64,000 nucleotides of DNA from Cedecea neteri (lineage in GTDB: Bacteria > Pseudomonadota > Gammaproteobacteria > Enterobacterales > Enterobacteriaceae): positions 1,860,001 to 1,924,000 of the forward strand of contig NZ_CP009458.1 in assembly GCF_000758305.1 (NCBI RefSeq). Reading direction: 5' to 3'. The position numbers were made by a program, and so were the translations under genes. Below the pieces are notes generated by a model. The model ran no database searches, was not told the DNA's origin, and saw only the letters and a list, made by a program, of their open reading frames with translations. Numbering within the stretch: the stretch's first letter is position 1; every line of letters begins with the position of its first letter. This document shows positions 1 to 11,803 of the stretch, in pieces.

Positions 1-334
1 CTAAATGAGAGATGAGCATCTGGCGGACAGCGGCTTTGTCGCCGACGATTTGGACTAGCTGATCGATGCGATCTTGCTCCAGCAGATCTTCCGCCCTCTG
101 CTGCTGAAGCGCCAGCCCGGTATAAAGAAAAGTGAGCTGCGAGCGCTTGCCTCGTCCGGCTTCCGCCTGCCAGCTTAGCCAGCCCTTTTCCTGCATCGCA
201 TTAAGCAGCGTACGCATATGGCGGCGGGAACAGCTCAGCAAATCCGCTAAATCATTCAGCGTGGTTTCCTGAGGTTTGCCTTCGCAGCATTGCCACAGGC
301 GGATGAATTGTTGTTGCAGGCGTGACGAAGACAT
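1..334 (-). CDS. sgrR: SgrR, transcriptional activator of sgrS (partial, N-terminal part)
   Basis: Only the first 111 residues are inside the window; the gene runs off the left edge. SgrR senses glucose-phosphate stress and activates the divergent sgrS. The visible part begins [10 protein letters not shown] and contains a winged helix-turn-helix (residues about 25-60, with [12 protein letters not shown] as recognition region), which matches the DNA-binding end of enterobacterial SgrR. The solute-binding-like C-terminal domain lies outside. The divergent arrangement with sgrS supports the name. Confidence 0.93.
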   Translation of the reverse strand, partial: MSSSRLQQQFIRLWQCCEGKPQETTLNDLADLLSCSRRHMRTLLNAMQEKGWLSWQAEAGRGKRSQLTFLYTGLALQQQRAEDLLEQDRIDQLVQIVGDKAAVRQMLISHL

Positions 335-365
335 AAAAGAGGAACTCCAGGCGGAAACTCATCAA

Positions 366-394
366 TTTAACTTTCCCTATATTACGCCAATAAT
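366..394 (+). promoter_or_regulatory. putative sgrS promoter
   Basis: A weak -35 (TTTAAC, 366-371) and a -10 (AATAAT, 389-394) are 17 bp apart and end 7 bp before the GATGAAGC that starts SgrS in E. coli. The poor -35 fits a promoter that needs SgrR as activator. Assignment is by position only. Confidence 0.4.
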
Positions 395-421
395 CATCCT
401 CGATGAAGCGAGGAGGTGTTT

Positions 422-601
422 ATGAAGCGGTCATCACCTGCGAAGTTTTTCCAACAGTACTTTGCCGCAACACAGTTTGTTTGTTCTGGATGGCTGGCTC
501 GCCTGACGGTGGAGCAAAGACTAAGGATGCTCGAAGACTTGATGCAGTGGGAGGTTACAACCCCGATGCCCGAGAACGCCAACGCGCCGACTCATGTGTG
601 A
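422..601 (+). CDS. sgrT: SgrT, small inhibitor of glucose uptake encoded inside SgrS
   Basis: A 59-residue ORF inside SgrS. SgrT blocks PtsG transport activity at the membrane, independently of the RNA. The start at 422 is chosen because a full AGGAGG (411-416) lies 5 nt upstream; a GTG at 416 overlaps that site. The core LRMLEDLMQWEV resembles the E. coli SgrT core, but the peptide is longer than the 43 residues of E. coli SgrT because of a C-terminal tail. Its stop codon (599-601) lies within the ptsG-pairing segment of the RNA. Confidence 0.85.
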   Translation: MKRSSPAKFFQQYFAATQFVCSGWLARLTVEQRLRMLEDLMQWEVTTPMPENANAPTHV

Positions 602-624
602 CTGAGTATTGGTGCTTTTCACCG

Positions 625-653
625 GCCAGCAGCTGTTTACTGCTGGCTTTTTT
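625..653 (+). terminator. SgrS rho-independent terminator
   Basis: Stem GCCAGCAG (625-632) pairs with CTGCTGGC (640-647) around a 7-nt loop and is followed by six T. It ends the sRNA and supplies the 3' U tail needed for Hfq. setA begins 60 bp downstream. Confidence 0.9.
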
Positions 654-713
654 CGTTTAATCTTTACGCATTTAACAAATACCTCTGACGACATCTCCTT
701 TTAAGGACACTCC

Positions 714-1892
714 ATGCTCTGGTTTTTGACCCGCGCACGCCGTTTTAACCCTGTTTACGCTGCCTTCATGGCCGTCTCTTTTATGATTGGCGTGGCCGGT
801 GCGCTACAGGCTCCGACGCTTAGCCTCTTTTTAACTCGTGAAGTTGAAGTCAGGCCGTTTTGGGTCGGCCTGTTTTACACCGTTAACGCGATTGCCGGGA
901 TTGGTGTCAGTTTACTGCTGGCCAAAAGGTCAGACAGTCAGGGCGACAGGCGAAAACTGATTATGGTTTGCTGCGTGATGGCGGTGGCAAACTGCGTTCT
1001 GTTTGCCTTTAACCGTCATTATCTGACGCTGATTACGCTCGGCGTAATGTTTGCCTCAATAGCCAATACCGCCATGCCGCAGATTTTTGCCCTGGCGCGT
1101 GAATACGCCGACCGTTCCGCCCGCGAAGTGGTGATGTTCAGCTCGATCATGCGTGCGCAGCTTTCTTTGGCGTGGGTTATCGGGCCGCCACTCTCTTTTA
1201 TGTTGGCACTGAAATATGGCTTTACCACGATGTTCCTTATCGCTGCCGGGATATTTGTTATTTCACTGGCGCTGATTATTTTCGCGCTGCCGTCAGTGCC
1301 GAGAGTTGAACAGCCCGCAGAGGTGGCGATAACGCAGGTCAGCGGCTGGAAAGACAGTAACGTGCGGATGTTGTTTATCGCTTCGATGCTGATGTGGACC
1401 TGCAACACCATGTACATCATCGATATGCCGCTGTGGATAAGCCAGGATCTCGGGTTGCCGGATGAGCTGGCGGGGTTATTAATGGGCACGGCGGCAGGGA
1501 TTGAGATCCCCGCGATGATCCTCGCCGGCTACTACGTGAAGCGTTTTGGAAAACGTAACATGATGGTGGCGGCCGTTGCAGCGGGCATCCTGTTTTATGT
1601 TGGGCTGATCCTGTTCCACTCTAAAACGGCGCTGGTGGTCTTACAGCTGTTTAACGCGGTGTTTATCGGAATTATTGCGGGGATAGGCATGCTGTGGTTC
1701 CAGGATTTGATGCCGGGAAGACCGGGCTCTGCAACGACGCTATTCACCAACAGTATTTCAACGGGCGTGATTCTGGCTGGGATACTTCAAGGCGCGCTTG
1801 CGGAAGGTTTTGGTCACTATTCTGTTTACTGGCTGATGGCGGCACTTGCGGTGATCGCGCTGTTCCTGACTAGCCGGGTTAAGAACGTTTGA
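714..1892 (+). CDS. setA: SetA, sugar efflux transporter
   Basis: 392 residues, the same length as E. coli SetA. A major facilitator superfamily protein with about 12 hydrophobic segments; members export glucose analogues, lactose and other glycosides by proton exchange. Typical MFS features are visible, such as the loop AKRSDSQGDRRK after the second membrane segment and YYVKRFGKRN in the equivalent loop of the second half. It lies directly downstream of sgrS, as in E. coli, where it is co-transcribed with the sRNA and helps relieve sugar-phosphate stress. Confidence 0.95.
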   Translation: MLWFLTRARRFNPVYAAFMAVSFMIGVAGALQAPTLSLFLTREVEVRPFWVGLFYTVNAIAGIGVSLLLAKRSDSQGDRRKLIMVCCVMAVANCVLFAFNRHYLTLITLGVMFASIANTAMPQIFALAREYADRSAREVVMFSSIMRAQLSLAWVIGPPLSFMLALKYGFTTMFLIAAGIFVISLALIIFALPSVPRVEQPAEVAITQVSGWKDSNVRMLFIASMLMWTCNTMYIIDMPLWISQDLGLPDELAGLLMGTAAGIEIPAMILAGYYVKRFGKRNMMVAAVAAGILFYVGLILFHSKTALVVLQLFNAVFIGIIAGIGMLWFQDLMPGRPGSATTLFTNSISTGVILAGILQGALAEGFGHYSVYWLMAALAVIALFLTSRVKNV

Positions 1893-1901
1893 TTTGAGCC
1901 G

Positions 1902-2624
1902 CTATTGAAGCGGCTTATCAAGTAAAAGCAAAAAGGAAAACGATATTGCATTGTTTAAGCCGTGCAAAATTATTGGCACAATCAGGCTGCCGGAGTAAAC
2001 ACGGGCCAGGCAAAGAATCACCGAAAAGATAAAAAGGCTAATAAACGTCGTTGCGTTCTGATATTGCGAGTGGCTGAAGGCAAAAAGAACGGATGCCATC
2101 AACATAGCGGCGTTTTTACCCACCTTGCCATACCCTTCACCTGCATTTAATAAAAAACCTCTAAAGATAACTTCTTCTAAAATGGGAGCCAGTAAAGTGG
2201 CTGTGAGTGCTACCAGCACTAAACTGCGCACAGGTAGCTGCTCTATGCTTTGCATCCAGGGTTCAGGGGAGCCAGTAAACTGTTGAATAATAACCAGCAT
2301 AAATAATGCAATTGCCGGAAGTATCAGTCCAGAGGGGGTGACTTTCCCTAAAGGCAACGTCCCATAATGATTTTGATAGTGTCGCCAGATAATCAGGGTA
2401 TACGGTAACCAAAAACAGATGATCAACGCGGGTATCGCCATACCCGACCGGAATAGAGCTGTAAATCCAGGCAGCATTGTGGCGAAAATGGATAATGCAT
2501 ACCAGCCAATCCAGGCTCCGATACAGATGAGTAAGTGAAGTAGCCTGTCCTGATTTTTAAGCATAAATCCGTCATTGTGGCTGTAAGTGATAAAGAGAAC
2601 AGACAGCATTTTTTGCTGGCTCAT
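1902..2624 (-). CDS. CPBP family intramembrane glutamic endopeptidase
   Basis: A 240-residue membrane protein with about seven hydrophobic segments and the three catalytic motifs of the CPBP/CAAX-protease (Abi) family: EEVIFRG (E150, E151, R155), FAFSH (F181, H185) and HGLNN (H221, N225). The family cleaves proteins within the membrane; in bacteria roles include bacteriocin self-immunity and processing of membrane proteins, but no substrate can be inferred here. It converges with setA and is A+T-richer than its neighbours. E. coli K-12 has no gene here, so it looks inserted. A later start at residue 21 (MLKNQD) is possible. Confidence 0.85.
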   Translation of the reverse strand: MSQQKMLSVLFITYSHNDGFMLKNQDRLLHLLICIGAWIGWYALSIFATMLPGFTALFRSGMAIPALIICFWLPYTLIIWRHYQNHYGTLPLGKVTPSGLILPAIALFMLVIIQQFTGSPEPWMQSIEQLPVRSLVLVALTATLLAPILEEVIFRGFLLNAGEGYGKVGKNAAMLMASVLFAFSHSQYQNATTFISLFIFSVILCLARVYSGSLIVPIILHGLNNAISFSFLLLLDKPLQ

Positions 2625-2721
2625 CCGTGGCTTATTAAACGCGTGTCGTTATAAATAACGCTTTAGCATTATGCATTTAGTGAGGAAAAAGTGAATATTT
2701 GGCGGGTGTTAATACTGAAAT

Positions 2722-2746
2722 AAAAGGGGCGCTGAGAAGGCGCCCC
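2722..2746 (-). terminator. leu operon terminator
   Basis: On the minus strand a GGGGCGC/GCGCCCC stem (2726-2732 with 2740-2746, 7-nt loop) is followed by four T. It lies just after the leuD stop codon and closes the leuABCD transcript. Confidence 0.8.
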
Positions 2747-2754
2747 CTATTGTA

Positions 2755-3360
2755 TTACCGCATAAATGCCGGCAGTTTTTGCTCGTAGCCTGAAATAGCG
2801 GCTTCGTGCTGCAGCGTCAGGCCGATACTGTCCAGGCCGTTCAGCATGCAGTGACGGCGGAAACTATCCAGTTCAAACGAATAGCTCTTCTCGTCCGCCA
2901 GAACCGTCTGGGCTTCCAGGTCGACGACAAACTTAATGCCAGGCTGGGCTTCGACCAGCTTGAACAACTCATCCACCTGCTCATCGCTCAAGATAACCGG
3001 CAACAGCTGGTTGTTAAACGAGTTGCCATAGAAAATGTCCGCAAAGCTTGGCGCAATCACCACTTTGAAACCGTAGTCGGTTAATGCCCACGGGGCGTGC
3101 TCACGAGAAGAGCCGCAGCCGAAGTTTTCGCGAGCCAGCAGAATTGAAGCACCTTTAAATTCTGGGTAGTTCAGCACGAACTCCGGGTTAGGGACTTGCC
3201 CTGCATCGTCCAAAAAACGCCAGTCGTTAAACAGGTGCGCACCAAAACCAGTGCGGGTTACCTTCTGCAAAAACTGCTTCGGGATAATGGCATCGGTATC
3301 GACGTTCGCCGCGTCCAGCGGAACGACCAGGCCGGTATGTTGGATAAATTTCTCTGCCAT
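2755..3360 (-). CDS. leuD: LeuD, 3-isopropylmalate dehydratase small subunit
   Basis: 201 residues, the usual enterobacterial length. Together with LeuC it isomerises 2-isopropylmalate to 3-isopropylmalate in leucine synthesis. The aconitase swivel-domain signature is visible, including [18 protein letters not shown], which binds substrate. It is the last gene of the operon, 11 bp after leuC. Confidence 0.97.
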   Translation of the reverse strand: MAEKFIQHTGLVVPLDAANVDTDAIIPKQFLQKVTRTGFGAHLFNDWRFLDDAGQVPNPEFVLNYPEFKGASILLARENFGCGSSREHAPWALTDYGFKVVIAPSFADIFYGNSFNNQLLPVILSDEQVDELFKLVEAQPGIKFVVDLEAQTVLADEKSYSFELDSFRRHCMLNGLDSIGLTLQHEAAISGYEQKLPAFMR

Positions 3361-3371
3361 GGTGGTTCCTC

Positions 3372-4772
3372 TTATTTAAGTGTACGAATATCGGCAAAAT
3401 GACCGGAAACAGCGGCCGCGGCGGCCATCGCCGGGCTGACCAGGTGAGTACGCCCGCCGCGACCCTGGCGACCTTCGAAGTTACGGTTGCTGGTGGAGGC
3501 GCAGCGCTCGCCAGGATTCAGGCGGTCGTTGTTCATGGCCAGGCACATGGAACACCCAGGCAAACGCCATTCAAAACCGGCTTCAATGAAGATCTTATCC
3601 AGCCCTTCAGACTCAGCCTGAGCTTTGACCGGGCCTGAGCCTGGTACAACCATGGCCAGCACGCCTGGCGCGACTCTACGGCCTTTGGCGACTTCAGCTG
3701 CTGCGCGCAGGTCTTCGATACGCGAGTTGGTGCAGGAGCCAATAAAGACTTTATCGATAGCCACTTCGGTCAGCGGAATACCCGGCTTCAGGCCCATATA
3801 GGCCAGCGCTTTTTCTGCCGAGGCACGTTCCACCGGATCGCTGAAGGATTCCGGGTTAGGAATATTATCGGTGACGGAAATCACCTGACCTGGGTTGGTT
3901 CCCCAGGTAACTTGCGGAGCAATATCGGCGGCGTCTAAGGTGACGATAGTGTCAAATTTCGCGCCTTCGTCGGTGCTTAAGGTTTTCCAGTACGCGACGG
4001 CTTCATCCCAGTCGGCCCCTTTTGGTGCATGCAGGCGGCCTTTCACATAGTCGAAGGTGGTTTCATCCGGCGCAACAATCCCGGCTTTAGCCCCCATTTC
4101 GATAGCCATGTTGCACAGCGTCATGCGGCCTTCCATGCTCAACGCACGAATAGCATCGCCGCAGAATTCAACCACGTGACCGGTGCCGCCGGCGCTGCCG
4201 GTTTTGCCGATGATGGCCAGCACGATGTCCTTGGCCGTGATCCCTGGAGCCGCTTTGCCCTGGACTTCAATTTTCATGGTTTTCGCACGGCCCTGTTTCA
4301 GGGTCTGCGTCGCCAGAACGTGCTCAACTTCGGAGGTCCCAATCCCAAAAGCCAGTGCACCGAATGCGCCGTGAGTAGCCGTATGGGAGTCGCCGCACAC
4401 AATGGTCATGCCCGGCAGGGTGATCCCTTGTTCTGGCCCCATAACGTGAACGATGCCCTGATAAGGGTGGTTCAGATCGTACAGCTCAACGCCAAACTCT
4501 TTGCAGTTCTTCATCAGTTCCTGCATCTGGATACGAGCCATCTCGCCGGAAGCGTTGATGTCCTTGGTTTGGGTCGACACGTTATGGTCCATCGTGGCGA
4601 AGGTTTTCCCCGGCTGACGAACCGGGCGGCCATGGGCGCGCAATCCGTCAAAGGCCTGCGGGGAAGTCACTTCATGCACCAGATGGCGATCGATATACAG
4701 CAGCGGTGTCTCTTCCGGGGCTTCATACACGACGTGGGCATCGTACAACTTCTGATATAAGGTTCTGGCCAT
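3372..4772 (-). CDS. leuC: LeuC, 3-isopropylmalate dehydratase large subunit
   Basis: 466 residues starting MARTLYQKL, the same length as E. coli LeuC. It carries the [4Fe-4S] cluster of isopropylmalate isomerase; the three cysteine ligands lie in FIGSCTNSR (near residue 347) and LPGCSMC (near 407 and 410), and [14 protein letters not shown] is an aconitase family signature. A longer open frame continues upstream into leuB, but the start at 4772, 2 bp after the leuB stop codon, gives the family length. LeuC works as a heterodimer with LeuD. Confidence 0.97.
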   Translation of the reverse strand: MARTLYQKLYDAHVVYEAPEETPLLYIDRHLVHEVTSPQAFDGLRAHGRPVRQPGKTFATMDHNVSTQTKDINASGEMARIQMQELMKNCKEFGVELYDLNHPYQGIVHVMGPEQGITLPGMTIVCGDSHTATHGAFGALAFGIGTSEVEHVLATQTLKQGRAKTMKIEVQGKAAPGITAKDIVLAIIGKTGSAGGTGHVVEFCGDAIRALSMEGRMTLCNMAIEMGAKAGIVAPDETTFDYVKGRLHAPKGADWDEAVAYWKTLSTDEGAKFDTIVTLDAADIAPQVTWGTNPGQVISVTDNIPNPESFSDPVERASAEKALAYMGLKPGIPLTEVAIDKVFIGSCTNSRIEDLRAAAEVAKGRRVAPGVLAMVVPGSGPVKAQAESEGLDKIFIEAGFEWRLPGCSMCLAMNNDRLNPGERCASTSNRNFEGRQGRGGRTHLVSPAMAAAAAVSGHFADIRTLK

Positions 4773-4774
4773 GA

Positions 4775-7443
<2,669 letters not shown>

Positions 7444-7485
7444 GGTTCGGTCCTTTATCTCTTTGGGTGCCTTCGCGACGAGCAT

Positions 7486-7510
7486 AAAAAAACCCGCGCA
7501 TTGGCGCGGG
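7486..7510 (-). terminator. leu operon attenuator (terminator hairpin)
   Basis: On the minus strand a 7-bp GC stem (CCCGCGC/GCGCGGG, 4-nt loop) followed by seven T lies between leuL and leuA. Known logic: with charged tRNA-Leu the ribosome clears leuL and this terminator forms; ribosome stalling on the leader Leu codons favours an antiterminator instead. Confidence 0.93.
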
Positions 7511-7533
7511 TTTTTTCTGTCTGAAGGCTTGAA

Positions 7534-7617
7534 TCAACGCTGATTGTCGCCCACCAGTCTACCGCGCAAATAAGATGCGTTTAGTAGTAGACCAAGTAGG
7601 CGGACGGTGCGATTCAT
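7534..7617 (-). CDS. leuL: LeuL, leu operon leader peptide
   Basis: A 27-residue ORF beginning MNRTVRLLGLLLNASYLRGR. It has seven leucines, including LL and then LLL; four of them are the rare codon CTA, placed to sense leucyl-tRNA supply. It ends 23 bp before the attenuator stem. The layout matches E. coli leuL (GLLLLNAFIVRGRP). Its purpose is attenuation of leuABCD rather than a protein product. Confidence 0.9.
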   Translation of the reverse strand: MNRTVRLLGLLLNASYLRGRLVGDNQR

Positions 7618-7651
7618 GTTTCAAGCCCTGTGCAATTTCGTGATGTATTTA

Positions 7652-7680
7652 TTGGTACTTGATCTCAACGCAGGTGTCAA
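7652..7680 (-). promoter_or_regulatory. leuLABCD promoter
   Basis: A perfect -35 TTGACA (7675-7680 on the minus strand) is followed after 17 bp by TACCAA (7652-7657) as the probable -10, about 35 bp before leuL. The -35 matches the known leu promoter of E. coli; the -10 is weaker and assigned by spacing. Confidence 0.65.
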
Positions 7681-8059
7681 CCTTTAGGCGAGCAGCAGGA
7701 TCGTAGGAAGGATAAGCAGAAGATGTTCATTCAGTGAAAAATACTGTGAAATAATGTTTTCTTAATATATTAATTAAGATTAAGTTGTTTTTTATTATCT
7801 GATAATATGTTGAATTCTTGAAATTAACCTTATGAATATGACGGAACTCATGTATTGTTCCATTGTCTGATGGGCCTCTTATTTTTCGTTAAATATCGAA
7901 GTTTTTATGTCGGTGAGTTTTATGACGCGTTTCATTGTCATCAATAATAACGGTGCTGGTTACGCGAATTGTTAAAAGAGATGCTTGGCGGGAAATATTA
8001 AATGGAACTTCAAACGTATGTATTGTGAAATGGACCCCAATTCATTACTGGAGTAAAAA
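7681..8059. other. A+T-rich intergenic region upstream of leuO
   Basis: About 380 bp without a gene between the leu promoter and leuO. It holds long A/T runs (for example 7741-7830). In E. coli the equivalent region is silenced by H-NS and relieved by LeuO and other activators; the composition here fits that, but no single operator can be named. The ribosome binding site CTGGAG of leuO is at 8048-8053. Confidence 0.5.
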
Positions 8060-9004
8060 ATGGATTGCAGAAGAAATAAGAGTCGGGAGGCTCTGGATGC
8101 CATAAAACCCCGGCTACGTAATGTAGACTTAAATTTGCTGACTGTTTTTGATACGGTAATGAGAGCGCAAAGTATCACCGGTGCCGCCAAGTTGTTGGGG
8201 ATGTCTCAACCAGCTGTCAGCAACGCTGTTTCCCGGTTGAAAACAACTTTCAATGACGAATTATTTGTACGTAACGGGAGAACCATACAAGCAACGACAA
8301 GAGCTTTTCAGCTTTATGACGTGATTCGTGATGCCTTACAGATGGTCCAAAATGAGCTGCCTGAGGGCGATTTTGATCCCTTGATAAGCAAGCGTCAGTT
8401 TACGTTTTGCATAGCCAGTCCTTTGGACAGCAAAATAATGTCGCGTATTTTAGATGCTCTTAAATATACTGCGCCAAATGTTCAGTTAATTTTTAAGTCT
8501 TCTTTTAATGACGATGTTGAACGGCAGTTACGCTATCAGGAAGTTGACTTTTTGATTTGCTATGATGAAATTATGTGCCCGGAATTTAAAAAAATATCTT
8601 TGTTTGATGATGAAATGGTTTTAGTTACGGGCAAAGAACATCCTGGCTTTTGTTCGCCATTAACGGCGCGCGATTTCTATAATCAGAAACATGCAGTAAC
8701 TTCCCCTGAATGTTATGGTTCGTTCAGTTCGCTCTGGTATGACACGTTGAATAAGCAAAAGGCGATTGCTTATCAGGGGATGGCAATGACCTGTGTATTA
8801 AACGTGGTTTCACAGACACGGCTAGTGGCTGTTGCACCACGCTGGCTGGTTGATAACGTATCTACTGATCTGAATCTTAAGGTATTCCCTGTGCCTTTTA
8901 TCCAGAAAGAGCGCACCTGCTATTTATCGTGGCATAGCTCAGCCGGGCAAGATAAGGGCCATTTGTGGATGCAAAACCAAATAGCAAAAATCTTATACCA
9001 ATAA
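8060..9004 (+). CDS. leuO: LeuO, LysR-type transcriptional regulator
   Basis: 314 residues, the E. coli LeuO length. The N-terminal winged helix-turn-helix includes LNLLTVFDTVM and SITGAAKLLGMSQPAVSNAVSRLK (residues about 30-70), followed by a LysR co-factor domain. LeuO is a global anti-silencer that competes with H-NS and affects leu, cas and many other genes. The position between leuL and ilvI is diagnostic. The gene is A+T-richer than its neighbours, as is usual for leuO, and its N-terminal 20 residues look divergent from E. coli. Confidence 0.95.
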   Translation: MDCRRNKSREALDAIKPRLRNVDLNLLTVFDTVMRAQSITGAAKLLGMSQPAVSNAVSRLKTTFNDELFVRNGRTIQATTRAFQLYDVIRDALQMVQNELPEGDFDPLISKRQFTFCIASPLDSKIMSRILDALKYTAPNVQLIFKSSFNDDVERQLRYQEVDFLICYDEIMCPEFKKISLFDDEMVLVTGKEHPGFCSPLTARDFYNQKHAVTSPECYGSFSSLWYDTLNKQKAIAYQGMAMTCVLNVVSQTRLVAVAPRWLVDNVSTDLNLKVFPVPFIQKERTCYLSWHSSAGQDKGHLWMQNQIAKILYQ

Positions 9005-9408
9005 CATCAGCAGTATGTTGGATTTTCGGGCCTAAACAGCCCGTTTCCACTCCTTGATATAAAAAATCCAGTATTTTCAACTTAAGCATTTTCTGACGCC
9101 GATCTCCTGGCTGCAGCATCATGCTAAATTAATAGATAACACACTGTGTTTCTCCGCATCTTTGACATATTCGTCAATAGTCACCCCTCGTATTTAGTTG
9201 ATCGCTCCACCATGCACGATTTTTATAGCGATGAGCGTAATTTCTTCTTTCCCGCTCGCACGGGGGGTAATTGCCTGACGGATCTTGAGCGGTTATGTTA
9301 ATGGGCTAAACCTATAAAAACGATACAGGCAGAGACACAACCTGTCGCAACGACGGCGCGGAAATGATTTCTGCGTGCGGTCAAAAACGTGAGCCTGGAG
9401 GCAAAACC
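9005..9408 (+). promoter_or_regulatory. leuO-ilvI intergenic region (ilvIH control region)
   Basis: About 400 bp with no gene. A short GC stem CGGGC/GCCCG (9027-9043) with three T after it may weakly end leuO transcription. The A/T-rich part up to about 9330 corresponds to the ilvIH promoter region that Lrp activates in E. coli; no -10/-35 pair here is convincing enough to call. The ribosome binding site of ilvI is CTGGAGG at 9395-9401. Confidence 0.45.
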
Positions 9409-11133
9409 ATGGAGATGTTGTCAGGAGCCGAGATGGTCGTCCGGTCGTTAATCGATCAGGGCGTAAAGCAAGTATTCGGCTATCCGGGAGGCGCAGTTCT
9501 CGATATTTATGATGCGCTTCATACTATGGGCGGGATCGATCATGTGCTGGTGCGCCATGAGCAGGCTGCCGTACATATGGCTGACGGCCTGGCGCGTGCT
9601 ACCGGGGAGACCGGCGTTGTGCTGGTGACTTCGGGCCCTGGCGCGACGAATGCCATTACCGGCATCGCCACCGCCTATATGGATTCTATTCCGATGGTCG
9701 TGTTGTCCGGGCAGGTCGCGACTTCATTGATTGGTTACGACGCCTTTCAGGAATGCGATATGGTCGGTATCTCTCGACCTGTCGTGAAACATAGCTTCCT
9801 GGTAAAACAGGTCGAAGACATACCGGGGATCATCAAGAAGGCCTTCTGGTTAGCCTCAAGCGGCCGTCCGGGGCCTGTTGTGGTCGATTTACCCAAAGAC
9901 ATCATGAGTCCGCTGAATAAGTTGCCGTATGCCTGGCCAGACGCCGTTAGTATGCGCTCTTACAACCCAACGACGCAGGGCCACAAAGGGCAGATCAAGC
10001 GCGCCCTGCAGACGCTGATTGCGGCTAAAAAACCGGTGATGTACGTAGGCGGTGGGGCGATCAATTCAGCTTGTGAGGCAGAATTATTAACGCTTGCTGA
10101 AAAGCTCAACATTCCGGTTGTCTCTTCGCTGATGGGGCTTGGTGCGTTCCCGGCCACGCACCGGCAGTCGCTGGGTATGCTGGGCATGCACGGCACCTAC
10201 GAAGCCAATATGACGATGCATCATTCGGACGTTATCTTTGCCGTTGGCGTGCGCTTTGATGACCGAACCACGAACAATCTCGCAAAATACTGCCCGAATG
10301 CGACAGTGTTGCATATTGATATTGATCCTACGTCTATCTCCAAAACAGTTGCGGCGGATATTCCAATTGTGGGGGATGCGCATCAGGTTCTGACTCAAAT
10401 GCTGGACTTACTTGCCCAGGAAGAGATTCAGCAATCCGGGGATGATATTCGGGACTGGTGGCAACAAATTGAACAGTGGCGCGCTCGTCACTGCCTTGAG
10501 TTCGATCGCCATAGCCAGGCTATCAAGCCGCAGGCTGTTATTGAAACAGCTTATCGCCTGACGAACGGTGATGCTTATGTCACCTCCGATGTGGGCCAGC
10601 ACCAAATGTTTGCCGCGCTTTATTATCCGTTCGATAAGCCACGACGTTGGATAAATTCAGGTGGCCTGGGCACGATGGGCTTTGGTCTTCCCGCCGCGCT
10701 TGGTGTGAAGATGGCGTTGCCGGATGAAACGGTCATTTGCGTCACCGGCGATGGCAGTATCCAGATGAATATCCAGGAGCTTTCTACCGCGCTGCAGTAC
10801 GGCTTGTCGGTTCTGGTTTTGAACCTTAACAACCGTTACCTCGGCATGGTGAAACAGTGGCAGGACATGATTTATTCGGGTCGCCATTCCCAATCTTATA
10901 TGGAGTCGCTCCCGGACTTTGTCCGCCTGGCTGAGGCTTATGGCCACGTAGGGATTAGCATCACTAAGCCAGAAGAGCTGGAAAGTAAACTTGCTCAGGC
11001 ACTGGAAACGGTGCGCGGTGGGCGACTGGTGTTTGTCGATGTCACAGTTGATGGTACTGAACACGTTTATCCGATGCAGATTCGCGGTGGCGGTATGGAT
11101 GAAATGTGGTTAAGCAAAACGGAGAGAACCTGA
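9409..11133 (+). CDS. ilvI: IlvI, acetolactate synthase III catalytic subunit
   Basis: 574 residues, the E. coli length. It is a thiamine-diphosphate enzyme that makes acetolactate or acetohydroxybutyrate for valine, isoleucine and leucine synthesis. Visible are the catalytic-glutamate segment [14 protein letters not shown], the central FAD-binding domain and the ThDP motif GDGSIQMN...NN near residues 445-475. The start at 9409 (MEMLSGAEM) follows a good ribosome binding site; a frame open 15 codons further upstream is rejected. It forms a complex with IlvH. Confidence 0.97.
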   Translation: MEMLSGAEMVVRSLIDQGVKQVFGYPGGAVLDIYDALHTMGGIDHVLVRHEQAAVHMADGLARATGETGVVLVTSGPGATNAITGIATAYMDSIPMVVLSGQVATSLIGYDAFQECDMVGISRPVVKHSFLVKQVEDIPGIIKKAFWLASSGRPGPVVVDLPKDIMSPLNKLPYAWPDAVSMRSYNPTTQGHKGQIKRALQTLIAAKKPVMYVGGGAINSACEAELLTLAEKLNIPVVSSLMGLGAFPATHRQSLGMLGMHGTYEANMTMHHSDVIFAVGVRFDDRTTNNLAKYCPNATVLHIDIDPTSISKTVAADIPIVGDAHQVLTQMLDLLAQEEIQQSGDDIRDWWQQIEQWRARHCLEFDRHSQAIKPQAVIETAYRLTNGDAYVTSDVGQHQMFAALYYPFDKPRRWINSGGLGTMGFGLPAALGVKMALPDETVICVTGDGSIQMNIQELSTALQYGLSVLVLNLNNRYLGMVKQWQDMIYSGRHSQSYMESLPDFVRLAEAYGHVGISITKPEELESKLAQALETVRGGRLVFVDVTVDGTEHVYPMQIRGGGMDEMWLSKTERT

Positions 11134-11135
11134 TT

Positions 11136-11627
11136 ATGCGCCGGATATTATCTGTCTTACTGGAAAATGAATCAGGTGCGTTGTCCCGGGTCATTGGTCT
11201 GTTCTCTCAGCGTGGCTACAACATTGAAAGTCTTACCGTAGCGCCTACGGATGATCCTACGCTTTCTCGTATGACGATCCAAACCGTTGGCGATGAGAAG
11301 GTATTGGAGCAGATTGAGAAGCAACTGCATAAGCTAGTGGATGTGCTACGCGTCAGTGAGCTGGGGCAGGGGGCATACGTTGAGCGTGAAATTATGCTGG
11401 TGAAAGTGCAGGCTAGCGGATACGGGCGGGAAGAGGTGAAACGCAGCACGGAAATTTTCCGTGGGCAAATCATTGATGTGACACCAACGCTATACACTGT
11501 CCAACTTGCCGGCACCAGCGATAAACTCAACGCGTTCCTTGATACAATCCGCGACGTTGCCAAAATCGTCGAAGTGGCTCGCTCAGGCATTGTTGGCGTT
11601 TCGCGCGGCGATAAGATCATGCGTTAG
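11136..11627 (+). CDS. ilvH: IlvH, acetolactate synthase III regulatory subunit
   Basis: 163 residues, the E. coli length, starting [19 protein letters not shown] 2 bp after the ilvI stop. The N-terminal ACT domain (residues about 1-75) binds valine and gives feedback inhibition; the C-terminal domain supports the activation of IlvI. The two genes form an operon. Confidence 0.97.
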   Translation: MRRILSVLLENESGALSRVIGLFSQRGYNIESLTVAPTDDPTLSRMTIQTVGDEKVLEQIEKQLHKLVDVLRVSELGQGAYVEREIMLVKVQASGYGREEVKRSTEIFRGQIIDVTPTLYTVQLAGTSDKLNAFLDTIRDVAKIVEVARSGIVGVSRGDKIMR

Positions 11628-11651
11628 TCACTAATGTGATCTAATTCACAT

Positions 11652-11680
11652 GCCCGGTAATCACTGCCGGGCTTTTTTTT
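11652..11680 (+). terminator. ilvIH terminator
   Basis: Stem GCCCGG (11652-11657) with CCGGGC (11667-11672), followed by eight T. It separates ilvIH from cra. Confidence 0.9.
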
Positions 11681-11803
11681 GCAAATAAGAAAACAAGCGC
11701 CTGCAAAAGCGGTTGCCGGAGTTATTATTCTGCGTTTAGATGTAAATGTCGTTAACCATAGCCAGGGCATGGTTATGGATCACCTGGAGAGTAAGGGGCT
11801 ACA

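Larger units (their letters stand above)
402..653 (+). ncRNA. sgrS: SgrS small RNA (glucose-phosphate stress)
   Basis: SgrS is an Hfq-dependent sRNA that blocks translation of ptsG and other sugar transporter mRNAs when sugar phosphates accumulate. It is recognised by its place between sgrR and setA, by the segment GTGTGACTGAGTATTGGTG at 596-614, which is identical to the ptsG-pairing region of E. coli SgrS, by the small hairpin GGTG/CACC (611-623), and by the final stem-loop with a U tract. The 5' end is placed at GATGAAGC by analogy. The RNA also encodes SgrT. Confidence 0.93.

Noticed and set aside
403..660. An 85-codon ORF in another frame across SgrS
   Set aside because: It overlaps the sRNA and its terminator; the SgrT frame has the AGGAGG and the family motif.
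1895..1917. An 8-bp stem-loop between setA and the CPBP gene as a terminator
   Set aside because: It overlaps the stop codon of the CPBP gene and has no T tract on either strand, so termination is not supported.
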